Source: Hysterangium stoloniferum
Lineage: Eukaryota > Basidiomycota > Agaricomycetes > Hysterangiales > Hysterangiaceae
DNA: 64,000 bases
Direction: 5' to 3'
NCBI GenBank assembly: GCA_015178975.1
Contig: WHVD01000007.1
Coordinates: 248,001-312,000 of the forward strand
Positions 46,539 through 56,733 of the stretch are shown here, piece by piece. The notes under the pieces were generated by a model, which saw only the letters and a program-made list of their open reading frames with translations, was not told the origin of the DNA and made no database searches. The position numbers were made by a program, and so were the translations under genes. Positions within the stretch are counted from its first letter, which is position 1, and the number at the start of each line of letters is the position of its first letter.

Positions 46539-48092
46539 ATGTCAACTTCAAACGAAACGACTCTGAGCGGCCACGATATCGGACGGGCTGAACGCCTCTT
46601 ACAAAAGGTTGAGTGGTTACAACCATTTCTCTCCCCAGCTGCATTGAGCTCAGAAGAGCGGGAGGAGATCATTGACGCTGGGATAAGGGAAAGATTGCGG
46701 ATCAAGCTTCGATACCGATGGAGTTGCATAGAACATGGGGACGGTGTGTGCTATCGAGTTCCCGAAGATGACGAGCATATACCACTGTCTAAAGACGATG
46801 TGGAAGTGTGGGTTGAGGAATGGGTGCGCAACATGAGACAGCCTTTCATGTACACTGTTGAAAAAATGGCCGCTTTCAGTTGCGAGGAGAGACAACGTGT
46901 CATGATCCACCGACGATTATTAATATGCCAGGTAGATCCACTAACGCCACATCCAACCTCCACCCACATGACAGTCATGACGTCGACTGGGGTGCGGTCT
47001 CACTGGTTGAGAGCTCATCGATATCTTCAAGTATCACTATTGGGCCGGGGTATTTCTGTAGAGTCGGTTTGGAAAATGTTGGGAGGAATGTGCTCTACAC
47101 TGCAAAGACAGCTACACTGATGGCAAAGTTAATGATATACAAGCGAATGGTGTATGGAGACGACAGGGCCTGTAGCAAGTTCCTCCAGAAGCATCTCACT
47201 CTTCCAAGACTCGGAATAGTAATTCAAGAGACCATCGACTTAATTAGGTGGGCATACCTCACAGCCAAACATTGAATACACTCAGAATACTCACGTTTTT
47301 CTAGGCCCACTTACCCGCGTCGAATTCAAAAACAGGCGTGGGATGTCTTAGGGTCGTTCTGGAATTCAAGAGGTATACAGCGGAGGACAGAAGATCGCAC
47401 TGCCAGGCCTTCTACTGGTGTCCCGGCGCTCGATGGTCAGATGTAGATCGGAGATCAACTGGAATTACATCATCGCTTTACAATGCTGTAATCAAGTCAC
47501 CGCTACACACCAACGTGGATGATGTTGCCTCGATAGTTATCCTACAAATCGCACGATATTTGTCAAGCCATCTATATCCCTTCCTCTTTGAAGAACTTGT
47601 GTATATTGTGAAAAACATCTACCACGTCCGTCAACTGTCTGTAGAGGAGCGCACTGCGATCAGAGGTTGTATTGAATTCTGGTTACAACCGTGCGTCATG
47701 ATATCACATCATTTCTTCCTGCTCACCAAAACCACTGCAGCCAAAATTCCCCACACCGATTTTCCTTGGATGAATCTCCTATACAGCGTTTCGTTTCTTG
47801 CTTGCACCAAGTTTCCTGGTTTGTGTATATTGCTGAAGATGTATTGAAGGTCATGGTGGCCGACGCAAACCTCCATGTACCGTCCTTGACGTTTCATAAT
47901 GATAGGGACACAATTGATGCATTGTGGCGTGATATCATGGCTCTGAAAACCTTAGTCCCTGACCGAACACTCACGGATCAGATCAACCAGCTGCATGTGG
48001 TTTCTTTGGTCATCGAGCCCCTCCTAAGGTATGTTGACAAATCGTTGCCTTCCAGCATCATCTCAAATCCACCCATTAAAATATCCTACTAG
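46539..48092 (+). pseudogene. Family A copy (A17), exons 1-4
   Basis: Exon 1, 46539-46823 (285 nt, open; MSTSNETTLSGHDIGRAE). Intron 1, 46824-46879 (GTGCGC ... TTTCAG). Exon 2, 46880-47247 (open; GETTCHDPPTIINMPGRS, then LTLPRLGIVIQETIDLI). Intron 2, 47248-47304. Exon 3, 47305-47690, shortened in its first half but with CPGARWSDVDRRSTGITS. Intron 3, 47691-47740 (GTGCGT ... TGCAG). Exon 4, 47741-48028 (288 nt, open; INQLHVVSLVIEPLLR). Intron 4, 48029-48092 (GTATGT ... TACTAG). After a few bases of exon 5 the sequence jumps to another A copy. Exons 1, 2 and 4 look clean. Confidence 0.65.
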
Positions 48093-48740
48093 TCTGATTT
48101 TGACCCACGAATTACAATTTATCGCTACCTTACACAGCCTTTCGTGCGTTGCATATACCAAGAGGCGTGGCTTCGAGATATATCTGGTGATGTATTAAAG
48201 GCTATATCGTCTGCAGAAATATCCATATGGCGTCATTGACACCTCATATCGATGAGGGCAGGTCACATTCACTGTGGCGTAATATCTGGGCCCTAAAAAC
48301 CTTCTTCGAGGACAGCAAGCACGCTTCGCACAAATCATATCAACCAGCTGCATAGTGTATTCGTTGCTTTGACCCCTTCTACAGTACGTGTACAATATTT
48401 TACCTTCCAGCATCGTCTCACATCCACCCATGAAACTATCCTACCAGTCTGGAAAGGGGGCACAGTCCGCATACTCAATATTCTCTCCATTTCTCGCTCG
48501 TTTCCTTCCACATTGTAACACAATTGCGTCGCTCAGTTAACGATAAATTGTGCAGTAGCTGCCTACATTTTTTAAATCACATTCTTCATCCCTCCCTTTC
48601 CGTGATCGCCACACCTCTCACTGGTGTATCGGTAACGTCTCATTAAAACTCCACGTCAGTGTTGAAGAATTATGGTTGGACTGTCAAAGGCCCTCCTCAC
48701 GATTTAGGCACGACATAGAATCATTTCTCTGGATAACGCC
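48093..48740 (+). pseudogene. Second A copy, exons 4-5, fused to A17
   Basis: Resumes inside an exon 4 of the diverged type (ggcttcgagatatatctggt), with its own intron 4 (donor tacagtacgtgtac, acceptor tcctaccag at about 48440) and a diverged exon 5. It is the inverted counterpart of 2503-3060. Confidence 0.55.
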
Positions 48741-48759
48741 GACGTAACTTATCAAAACA

Positions 48760-49740
48760 AGCAGAGATAGTGCTATTACGATTAAATCGTTTGTAACCGT
48801 AGTTACAAGTTGTATGACGCTACATAGTTTGGGGAAATTTATAGCGCATACAGTCACCTTTCACCATCTCCCAGTGTTTGGTAGCTCCTCTTTCATGCCA
48901 TACGCATGTAGAATAATATTTGGAGGCTTTGGCGTGGCTAGAATGGCCTCGGATTTATGAACGACAACGAGTCCGCATAGAATAACACTGATAATTCTCA
49001 GCAGACAGCCCCATCACCGTGATTTTCATGTCACTTAGTTGGGATGGCATGAAGAAGGTCATGAAGAAAAGCAAAAAAGACCCACAACAATCACTAATCC
49101 ATGGCAACGGTTATCTCGGTCAGACTCATCTAATCTTGAAAGTCTATCTTCAATCTCGGGATCGGCTATCACGAGGCACAAAAAGAGGGGCCAGTAGAAC
49201 GTACAGGGATGGCGTTGAGAGGATTCCACTAAGTACTTTTCTCCAATGGAAACCTTCCTATTGGATCCAAGTTTCAAAGCCGACAGTCGTGAATATTTCA
49301 CTGAGGGTCAAACGAGCACACGGAGGGGCTTTTGAGCCCGGTATAATGTATAACTGATGCTTGGAGATACAGGAAAAGTGCGAGGATTCTAAATGGCATC
49401 ACCACCTGATAGAAAGCGGTTCTAAATTGGACACACCCACATTTGACAGATATTCTGTGACCATGGCTTGAATATCTTTGATGACAAGTGGAGTTGATTG
49501 GTTGTCCGAAATTTCTTGAGGGAGGGAAATCAAGAGGAAGACGCACCAAAGACACCGGACGTCTTGAATAAGATGAAGCATGTGTAAATTGGTATTTGAT
49601 CCGGACAGTTCACACGGAGAAGTCCCGGCAATCTAGAGTCTGCCCGAACTGGAATACTTTGGAGCATCCCAGATAGCCGGACTTCCGCACAGCACTTAAA
49701 CCCATTTTACTCATGAGTTTTTAATTTGACCAATGTTTTA
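48760..49740 (-). pseudogene. Family B copy (B16)
   Basis: Inverted duplicate of 1500-2450. The minus strand carries TPLVIKDIQAMVTEYLSN and SKHQLYIIPGSKAPPCAR and the diverged C-terminal ILCGLVVVHKSEAILATP. Frames alternate as in B1 and B6, which suggests the breaks predate the duplication or are introns. Confidence 0.45.
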
Positions 49741-50394
49741 TTTTCTTTAAACGGAAGGTTTCAGACCACCTGCCTGGATTCGTGCTCCGATTATCGCAAA
49801 GAAGGACCAGAGTGAGACATGTTGTCGCTATTATCCGGGAGAATATGTCCCTCGGCGTCTGCGCACCTTGTGCCATCTCTAACCGACCATTTCACGAGTC
49901 CTGGAGATCAAGAGTTCTTGTCATTATGTCTCTAATGTTTTTAGGCGTCATCAGGTCTGAGTCGGGTGACTATCGTCGACGTTATGATTACGGGAGTGAT
50001 AAGGTTCATAGCGTGAAGTGTCCCCACCACTCTCACTTTGGATCCTAGCTTTGTGGAATCCTATATCGGTGCCGCAGACCTTTATTTCCACACTTTACCG
50101 CTCGGAGCCTTTTGCTTTCCATCCGGGCTTTACCCGTGTTAGTTGATGCAAATTGCTGTACTTAGAAGGACGGTGTCATAATAGTAGCATGTAATTAGTT
50201 ACCACTGAATATAGATTACGCGCACAATTTGTTAATGAAGGGTATTCACCATAAACAGGCATATTCACAATGGACGCCAATTAACCTAAGGAAAGAATTA
50301 TCGGAATTGGAATTCCGAAAGAATTGAACACGAAGGGCATATGTTACTTATCGCCCTGGAATCCGAAAAAAGGCGTCCATAGTTTGTATGAGCT
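49741..50394. other. Spacer block, inverted duplicate of 760-1480
   Basis: Includes gagacatgttgtcgctatta and gaagtgtccccaccactctc, the reverse complement of 1200-1400. No gene is supported. Confidence 0.6.
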
Positions 50395-50830
50395 TGTGGC
50401 ATTCACAGGAACGAAGGTCACACTGCCAAGCTGAAGGTTGGGCCTTCATTTGGTGTCCCGGCGCTCGATGTAGATCGGCCATCAAGTGATTGTAACGGGT
50501 ATTGTTTTCCTGTTCTTCAATGACTTACTTTATGCTATCCCAACTAACTAACACATTGCGTTCTTTGACACCTTCGACTGGTATTCTATTTGAGGTGATT
50601 CTCGTTGATATATCGGATTTGATTACAGCCACTACCACGGCCGACGAATATATGCAACATGTATATAGCATCAACGAGAAGCTGCCAAGGACACAAAGGC
50701 GGAAAGGGGTGACTATGTGCGCTCTTTGAATGGCTCAAACTATGTCGCTTTACATAAATTAGAAATATTTCCAAAGGCGAGAGTAATATTACTATCCCTC
50801 CTCTTGATTCGTATAATGTGTCAGTGTTAT
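50395..50830 (+). pseudogene. A fragment followed by B C-terminal segment (B17)
   Basis: A short A exon 3 piece (aaggtcacactgccaagctg; tggtgtcccggcgctcgatg, 50420-50470) leads into B sequence at about 50484. The B part contains LTPSTGILFEVILVDISDLI and DEYMQHVYSINEKLP. It is the inverted counterpart of 20430-20845. Confidence 0.5.
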
Positions 50831-50840
50831 CCAACAGAAA

Positions 50841-52785
50841 TTATGAAATATCGGACGGAATGGATAGTGCAAAATAATTGGCAGGCCATCCATGGTACTC
50901 CAACACTGATCTGGAGTTCGAATTAGATGTTACGCACACACCGGTGAAAGGTGTGGCGATGACACAAAGGAAGGACTGAGCCGCGAAGGTTAATGCTTCA
51001 AGCCGGTAAACGAGGTATTTATCGTTGAGTGAGCCACGCATTGTGTCACAATGTGGAATAAGACGAGGGAGAATGGCAATTATATCCAGGTTGCGCACTG
51101 TTCTATACGCGGATTCGATGTCGGAAGATCCAGCGATCAGGTTCAGAATGACCTCAATTAGTTTGTCTCCTGACCAGAGGAGGTTCCAATTTGGACTGGG
51201 ATGTGTCAGAATCAGACTGGTATGATATTTTCAAGGGCGGATATTAGATGATGCTGGAAGGTAAACCACTCTCAACATACCGTAGGAGGGGCTCAATGAG
51301 TGAATGAACCACATTCAGTTGTTTCATGTGATGCGTGTGAAGCGTGCTGTTGCCGGAGAAGGTTTGCAGACCCGAGATATAATACCACAATGAATACGTT
51401 GTGTCCATATCCATAATATGAGTCAAGAACGCTATCTGGTGGTTTGTGTCAGCCACTATAACCTTCAATACATCCCCAGCAATATCTCGAAACAATGCAT
51501 CTTCGTGCATGCAACACACCAGAAGCTGTACAGGGGATCCAAACAATGAACGCCTATGTGAGTAATTTTGTCTGTTGTGGTTTTGGTAGGCCAGATGAAA
51601 TGATGTGATGTCGCGACGCACGGTTGTACCCAGAATTCAATGAAACCTCTAATCGCAGTGAGCTTCTCTACACAGTTGACGCACGTGGCAAGTTTGTTCC
51701 ACGATATACCCAAGCTCGGCGAGGAGGTAGGTACGTGAATGGCATGGGCATGATAAATATCGGGTGATTTGTAGAATGAATGCCGACGCAACCTCATTCA
51801 GGTTGGTGTGTAACGGTGATTTTATGACAGCATTGTACAGCGAAGACGTAATTGCAGTTGATGTCCGATCTCTATCTTCCCATCGAGCGCCGGGACACCA
51901 GAGGAAGGCCGAACCCAAATATGCCATAGGATTGGCAGTGTGACCTTCGTTCCTCCGCTGTATAAAACTTGAATCGCAGAACAGGTCTGAGACAAGTGAC
52001 GCCTGTTGTCGAATTTGACGCGGGTAAGTGGGTCTATAATGATGAGTAGTTTGAGTGTATTCAATGATTGGCGTTGAAGTATCCCCACCTCATTAAGTCG
52101 ATGGTCTCTTGAATTACTATTCCTATTCTTCTCAGAGTGAGATGATTCCGTAGTAACTTTTTAAAGGCCCTGTCGTGTCCATGCACCATTCGCTTGTATA
52201 CCATCAACTTTGCCATCAGTGCAGCTGTCTTTGCGTTGTGAAGCACAGCCCTCCCAACCGTTTCCAAACCGACTCCACAGTAATACCCGGGGCTAATTTC
52301 CAGACTCGATGATGAGCTATCCGGAGATGAGCCAACTCCCCAGTCTATGGCACGCCTACGATATGGGCTGATTTTGGATGTGGCGTTGGTAGAGCTCTCT
52401 CGAATCTGAACATTATTTGGTGCGTCATGACAATTTCTCTCTCCTTGGAACTGAAAACATTCGGTCTGTGAACAGTCTCCTTAAAAATGATTTTTCGTTT
52501 GCGCACCGATTCCTCCACACCAACTTCCACGTCCTCTTCCGACAGTTCTATGTGCTGGTCGTCATCATGTGCTCGGTAACATAAACAGTGTCCATGTTCG
52601 AGACAGCTACATCGCTTTCGAAGCTTCATCCGGGATATTTCCCTCTTTCCCGTTCCCGTGTCATCAATCTCCTGTCGCTCCATCCTCAATACAGCCGGGG
52701 AAACCAAGGGTTGTAGCCAGTCAACCTCTTGGAGGAGGGATACGACATCCTGCCCACTCGGAGCTATCTCGTTGGAAGTTGACAT
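50841..52785 (-). pseudogene. Family A copy (A19), full length but broken
   Basis: The ATG at 52785 opens exon 1 (MSTSNEIAPSGQDVVSLL ... CSCLEHGHCLCYRAHDDD) with a small in-frame gain (DDTGTGKREIS). Intron 1 is 52451-52506 (56 nt, GTGCGC ... TTTCAG). Exon 2 contains AVLHNAKTAALMAKLMVY. Exon 3 contains NAVIKSPLHTNLNEVASA. Exon 4 (LLVCCMHEDALFRDIAGD) lies in 51244-51621, and exon 5 ends at 50841 (CVIATPFTGVCVTSNSNS). It is the inverted sister of 18491-20416. Exon 1 has no stop; small shifts occur later. Confidence 0.65.
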
Positions 52786-53486
52786 TGGTGGGTAGCAGCC
52801 GTACTCGTACCGAGAGGCAATGCTGCACTTGTGAAGCTGAAGTTAGGCCGAGAGTCGGTGTCCAGGCATAGCATTGTGGCCGTGCTCCTCAGGATACACA
52901 CCATTCAATCCTTTCTTTGTAACCAACTTGAAGTCCCACTTATCCTGCTTGAATAATGCAGCCAGAATATTTTCAAGTTACCTTACCATCTTTACACATA
53001 TTCCTTCCACTTAATCAGATCATCTACCGCAGAAAACACACATGGCAGCTGAGAATAAATTGACGGGCCGTCACCGCACATTGTGCTACATTCCGAGTTC
53101 TTTAGTGCCAGATTTCAGAGCAATCCAGCTTTCCCGTCAGAAGTGACATCGCCACGAATAGAATATATCAGTGCAGTGGGCGCTATCCATGGCAGTGGTT
53201 ATTAGGTACAGCCCAGGCGCTCTCGACTCTGGCTATATCTAACGGAACTCCGCGCTTCGTCTTCAATTATTTCATAATGGCAACGAGGAATCCATTCCAA
53301 CAAGTCATTACTGATTCTAATGGGCGTCAACCCTGACTATCCGTCTTTGTGCCGGCTCCGTCAGGCTGTTATCAACACATTGTGCGTGTAATCAATATTC
53401 AGTGGCTATTAATTACACGCTAGTCTTATCATTACCCTGACCTTCTCAGTAAACTAATTCGCCCCAGGCCCACCTTATTTATCAAC
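52786..53486. promoter_or_regulatory. Upstream block of A19
   Basis: Matches 10040-10740 over its whole length (acacatggcagctgagaata; acgctagtcttatcattacc). Its divergent open segment is broken by a stop here, which argues against it being a needed gene. Confidence 0.45.
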
Positions 53487-53800
53487 CACTTTGAGAGGTC
53501 GCGACGCATGGTTGTATCTAGATTTCAATGCAGCCTCTGATCACAGTGAGCTCCACTACAGATAGTTGACACATGGCAGATGTTTTCTACAATACCCGCA
53601 AGGTCGCGGAGGAGGAAGGGAGGCTGAGTGCATGAGGCTGATAAATATCCCGCAATTTGTAAAATAAATGTCGATGCAACCTCATCCACATTGGTGTGTA
53701 GCGGTGATTTTATGACAGGATTGTAAAGCGATGACGTAATTGCAGTTGATGCCCGATCTGTATCTTACCTTTGAGTGCATCTGTCAAGGGTTATAGGGAG
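53487..53800 (-). pseudogene. Family A exon 3 fragment (A20)
   Basis: Near-identical to 15160-15450 (ggttgtatctagatttcaat; tgacatggcagatgttttc-like). It is the left end of the second large duplicated segment. Confidence 0.55.
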
Positions 53801-53921
53801 GAGTCCGACGACACACATTGCCATCACCGATGTTATGGCATCACCCTTGATGTATAAAAAGTGGCTTTCGTTCTACAACTGCAAATATTGCTAAGATGTG
53901 GATTTCGAGCCGAAAGGGATG

Positions 53922-54349
53922 TTAAGTAGGAGACAATAATTCAGAAAGATTGAGTCTGTTTACGAAGCTCAGTGAGTGAGTAAGTAAACTCCACTATGTA
54001 TTATAGTACCTGTTTACGAAGCTACAAGACATTTTAATGAGTAATAGAATAATAATGAATGATAATGCATATACCTCAGTGAGTGAGTGAGTAAACTCCA
54101 CTGAGGTATATGGCGAAATATTGCGACTTTTTATCTAATTTCTAATTGTTTTAGGAGAGATATTAGAAGAGTAAATAGGGGAAATTTAGATACTCGAAGT
54201 TTCTAGTCAATTGCATCATTAAGGAGAGATTCGTGATTAGGAGTTATTCCCCCCTTGACGGCACCTCAATATATGTGCATATATGCACATACATTCGTCA
54301 TTGTAGATTTGATTCCGATTTCGGTTTATGCAAAGATTTGATTACTAAC
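53922..54349. mobile_element. Non-autonomous DNA element (MITE-like), 428 bp
   Basis: The 8-bp sequence aagggatg flanks the insert (53914-53921 and 54350-54357), while the duplicated empty site has it once (15550-15557). Terminal similarity is weak (GTTAAGTA against GTTAGTAA when one flanking base is shared). An 8-bp duplication fits the hAT superfamily, but the ends do not prove it. The element holds a 14-bp hairpin (54068-54081 with 54099-54112), a 20-bp perfect palindrome (54272-54291) and a repeated ctgtttacgaagct. It has no coding capacity. Confidence 0.7.
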
Positions 54350-54408
54350 AAGGGATGCATAGGATATATATCACGCATCTGAATTGTGTGTGAGAGAGTG
54401 GCATGAAC

Positions 54409-54870
54409 TTACTCGATCATAAATGTAGTCGATTTTTTTATTGGATGATAACCCTGACAATGCTGGTGGTTCTCCTGCGAGGAATCCGAAGAACAACCCC
54501 AAAGATACAGAATATCGAATATCTTGAACGAGGCGACGTTTCTGATTGACCAAGTCTCCCTTTTATCCAAAATGACACTCTTTGACCACCTGGCTAGTGC
54601 AAAGGAGGAAACTTTCTTCCATTGTCCTAATAAATAGGTTCCTTGGCGACCACGCCTCTTTCGACATCTCTCACCGACCATTTCACGATCTCCATGTTGG
54701 AACTCACTATATCCCCCCTTGTAATAGAAAACAGTCACACGCCGGCGGATAAACGTAGGAAGACTTTCTTCCTCCATTGCGTGGTGATCGGTCGATTTAT
54801 CCCTCTCGTATAATAATATCAGGTGAAGGCACACAAGGTCAACTCCCTCGGCTACAAGACCACCAGCCAC
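54409..54870 (-). pseudogene. Open stretch of 153 residues, B 5' region type
   Basis: Open on the minus strand. Its part MVGERCRKRRGRQGTYLL resembles MVGERWQKEFGGRGTYSP of the B copy at 7963-8160. The following KSVILDKRETWSIRNVA has no counterpart seen elsewhere. It is probably a B 5' end with added sequence, and its last residues lie in the spacer shared with 15600. No domain is recognised. Confidence 0.35.
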
Positions 54871-55029
54871 TCATTAATGTTTATAGAAGTACATCAAAAA
54901 TCCGAGTTAAGCACATCAAGTCAGATGCCGAGATGTCAAGTTCTCAACTCACAAATACGACTCTACCGTGAAGCTATTAGCCAGCTTTTAGATAGACTGG
55001 AATATCTGCTGGATAAATAATATCACCTT
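54871..55029. other. Short unmatched stretch
   Basis: Little similarity to the rest of the window apart from scattered spacer words (aagatacataaaa-like). No gene is supported. Confidence 0.3.
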
Positions 55030-55590
55030 GTGACATTGGACTAGATTTAAGAAAATTAAAAAATTGTAAGCTGAAAGACTTAAAAGGTCGACCAGCATCC
55101 AAAGGCACTATACAGTATAACTGATGCGTAGCGATACGGGAGACGTGCGAGGAAGCCAGAGGCCAGGACCACTTGATAGCAAACGGGTCTAAATTAGGTA
55201 TAGGAAGCTTACCGGGTGACACACCTGTATATCCCCAATATTCTGTGACCACTGGTTGAAGGAGGAAAATGAAGAGGAAGAAGCCCCAAGGACACGGGAT
55301 GTCTTGAAGAAGACGAAGCATCAGTAAATTGGTATTTGATTCGGGCTATTTACGGAAGGAAGGCCCCGTAATCGAGAGTGCGCCCCTGGACATGGTGTAG
55401 TGTCTGGAACAGCCTGGAGCATCCCAAATAGCCGTTCTTCCTCCGAGCGCCTAAAACCATTGTAGTGATGAGTTCTCAATTCGAACAAGTCTGTTCTTTG
55501 ATTTAAACGAATCCCTTTTGAGCACCTGGCTGGATTGGTGCTGCTATTACCACAAACAAGCAACTGAATGAGACATAATGTCGTCATTAT
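55030..55590 (-). pseudogene. Family B copy (B18), 5' and middle parts
   Basis: Minus strand. The 5' part (55321-55587) reads RLNQRTDLFELRTHHYNGF and PSVNSPNQIPIY. The middle part (54977-55321) reads LLQDIPCPWGFFLFIFLL and LDPFAIKWSWPLASSHVS. The C-terminal exon is missing. Hydrophobic residues after DIPCPW suggest a possible membrane or signal stretch, if coding. Confidence 0.45.
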
Positions 55591-55784
55591 CTAGGTGAAT
55601 ACGGTCCTCGGCGCCGGAGCACATTTTGCCATCTCTTACCCAACTTTGTACGATTCCTGGTGATTCAGAGTTTTCGTTAGTATGTATCTAGGTTTTTTGG
55701 CCTCATCGCGTGGGATTGAAGTGACTATACCCCAGGTTAGGCCACCAGCCACTCTTGAATTGACAAAGATACATAAAATGCCAG
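55591..55784. other. Spacer upstream of B18
   Basis: Matches the B 5' flank (accaactttgtacgattcctgg type; gattcagagttttcgttagt). No gene. Confidence 0.45.
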
Positions 55785-56115
55785 TCAGGCACGTCAAGTG
55801 AGATACCCAGGTGTCAACTTCTGAACTTGCATATAATAATCAAGTTAATTATGTACTATACACATACATCGGGAAGTTTCAAAGCATTAAATATGTCCTG
55901 TTTACACAATATATTAACACAAATAGGGTGATAGAAATATAAAATAGCACGATACGTCACACGAGTAGGATATTACATATGCTGTTTTCATCATGAACCT
56001 TGCAAGTCCAGGACGGGAAATGAGGAGCAAAACCATACCATTGAATCATGAGGGATTCCCCATTACTCCGCTCATGCGGACCGGGTATTACTAATTCTGG
56101 CGTGTACTTAATTAT
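55785..56115. repeat. Repeat block D, copy 3
   Basis: Starts with ggcacgtcaagtgagatacc and ends near ccgggtattactaattctgg. It is the best full-length example together with 60045-60350. Confidence 0.65.
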
Positions 56116-56733
56116 GACTGAATATAGATTACATGCACGATTTGTTAATGAAAATCTGACGGACTCGCCAAAAACAGGCATATTCACTTTCTACGCCAAT
56201 TAGCCCAAGTAAAGAATTATTAAAATGGGATGCTCGTTGGAATTCTGAAAGAATTGAACACGAAGCGGACGCTTCCGCTAAATATAGCCAGAGTGGCGGG
56301 GCTGTACCTGAGAAGCACTGTCATGGATAGCATCCACTGCATTTACATATTCTATCAATTGACATTTCACTTCTCAACTAACGTAAGAGATTAATTCCCA
56401 AAACTCTAGCGCTTGAGAAGTCCGAAGTTGCCACATTATGCGGTGAAGGTTCATTGAACTATTCATGACTGCCATATCTGCTCTCTGCTGTAGACAATCT
56501 GTTGAAGACGAAGGAATTGGTCTATACCATAGTGTGAGAACTTGAGACAATCCTGGAGCATGTATGAATGAAGGAGGTTGAGGCTTGAGGCTGTGTAAAA
56601 GGAAGGGATGAAACACTGGGTATCCTGTATAAAGCACCGCCACAATGCGATACCTTGAAATTTAGTCCCTTGATAATTGGAACTTGAAGGCGCAGCATCC
56701 CCTTCCGGTATCACAACAACGTGCTACCCACCA
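56116..56733. promoter_or_regulatory. Upstream block of A21
   Basis: Near-identical to 15961-16584, with the divergent open segment at 56374-56643 on the minus strand. It ends at ctacccaccaATG of the A start. It is the most likely place for the promoter of the best-preserved A copy. Confidence 0.45.

Noticed and set aside
46539-47120. Single 193-residue open frame starting at the A ATG
   Set aside because: After residue 95 it reads through intron 1 and then the wrong frame of exon 2. The exon 2 frame starting at the TTTCAG acceptor (46880) is the one shared with other copies.
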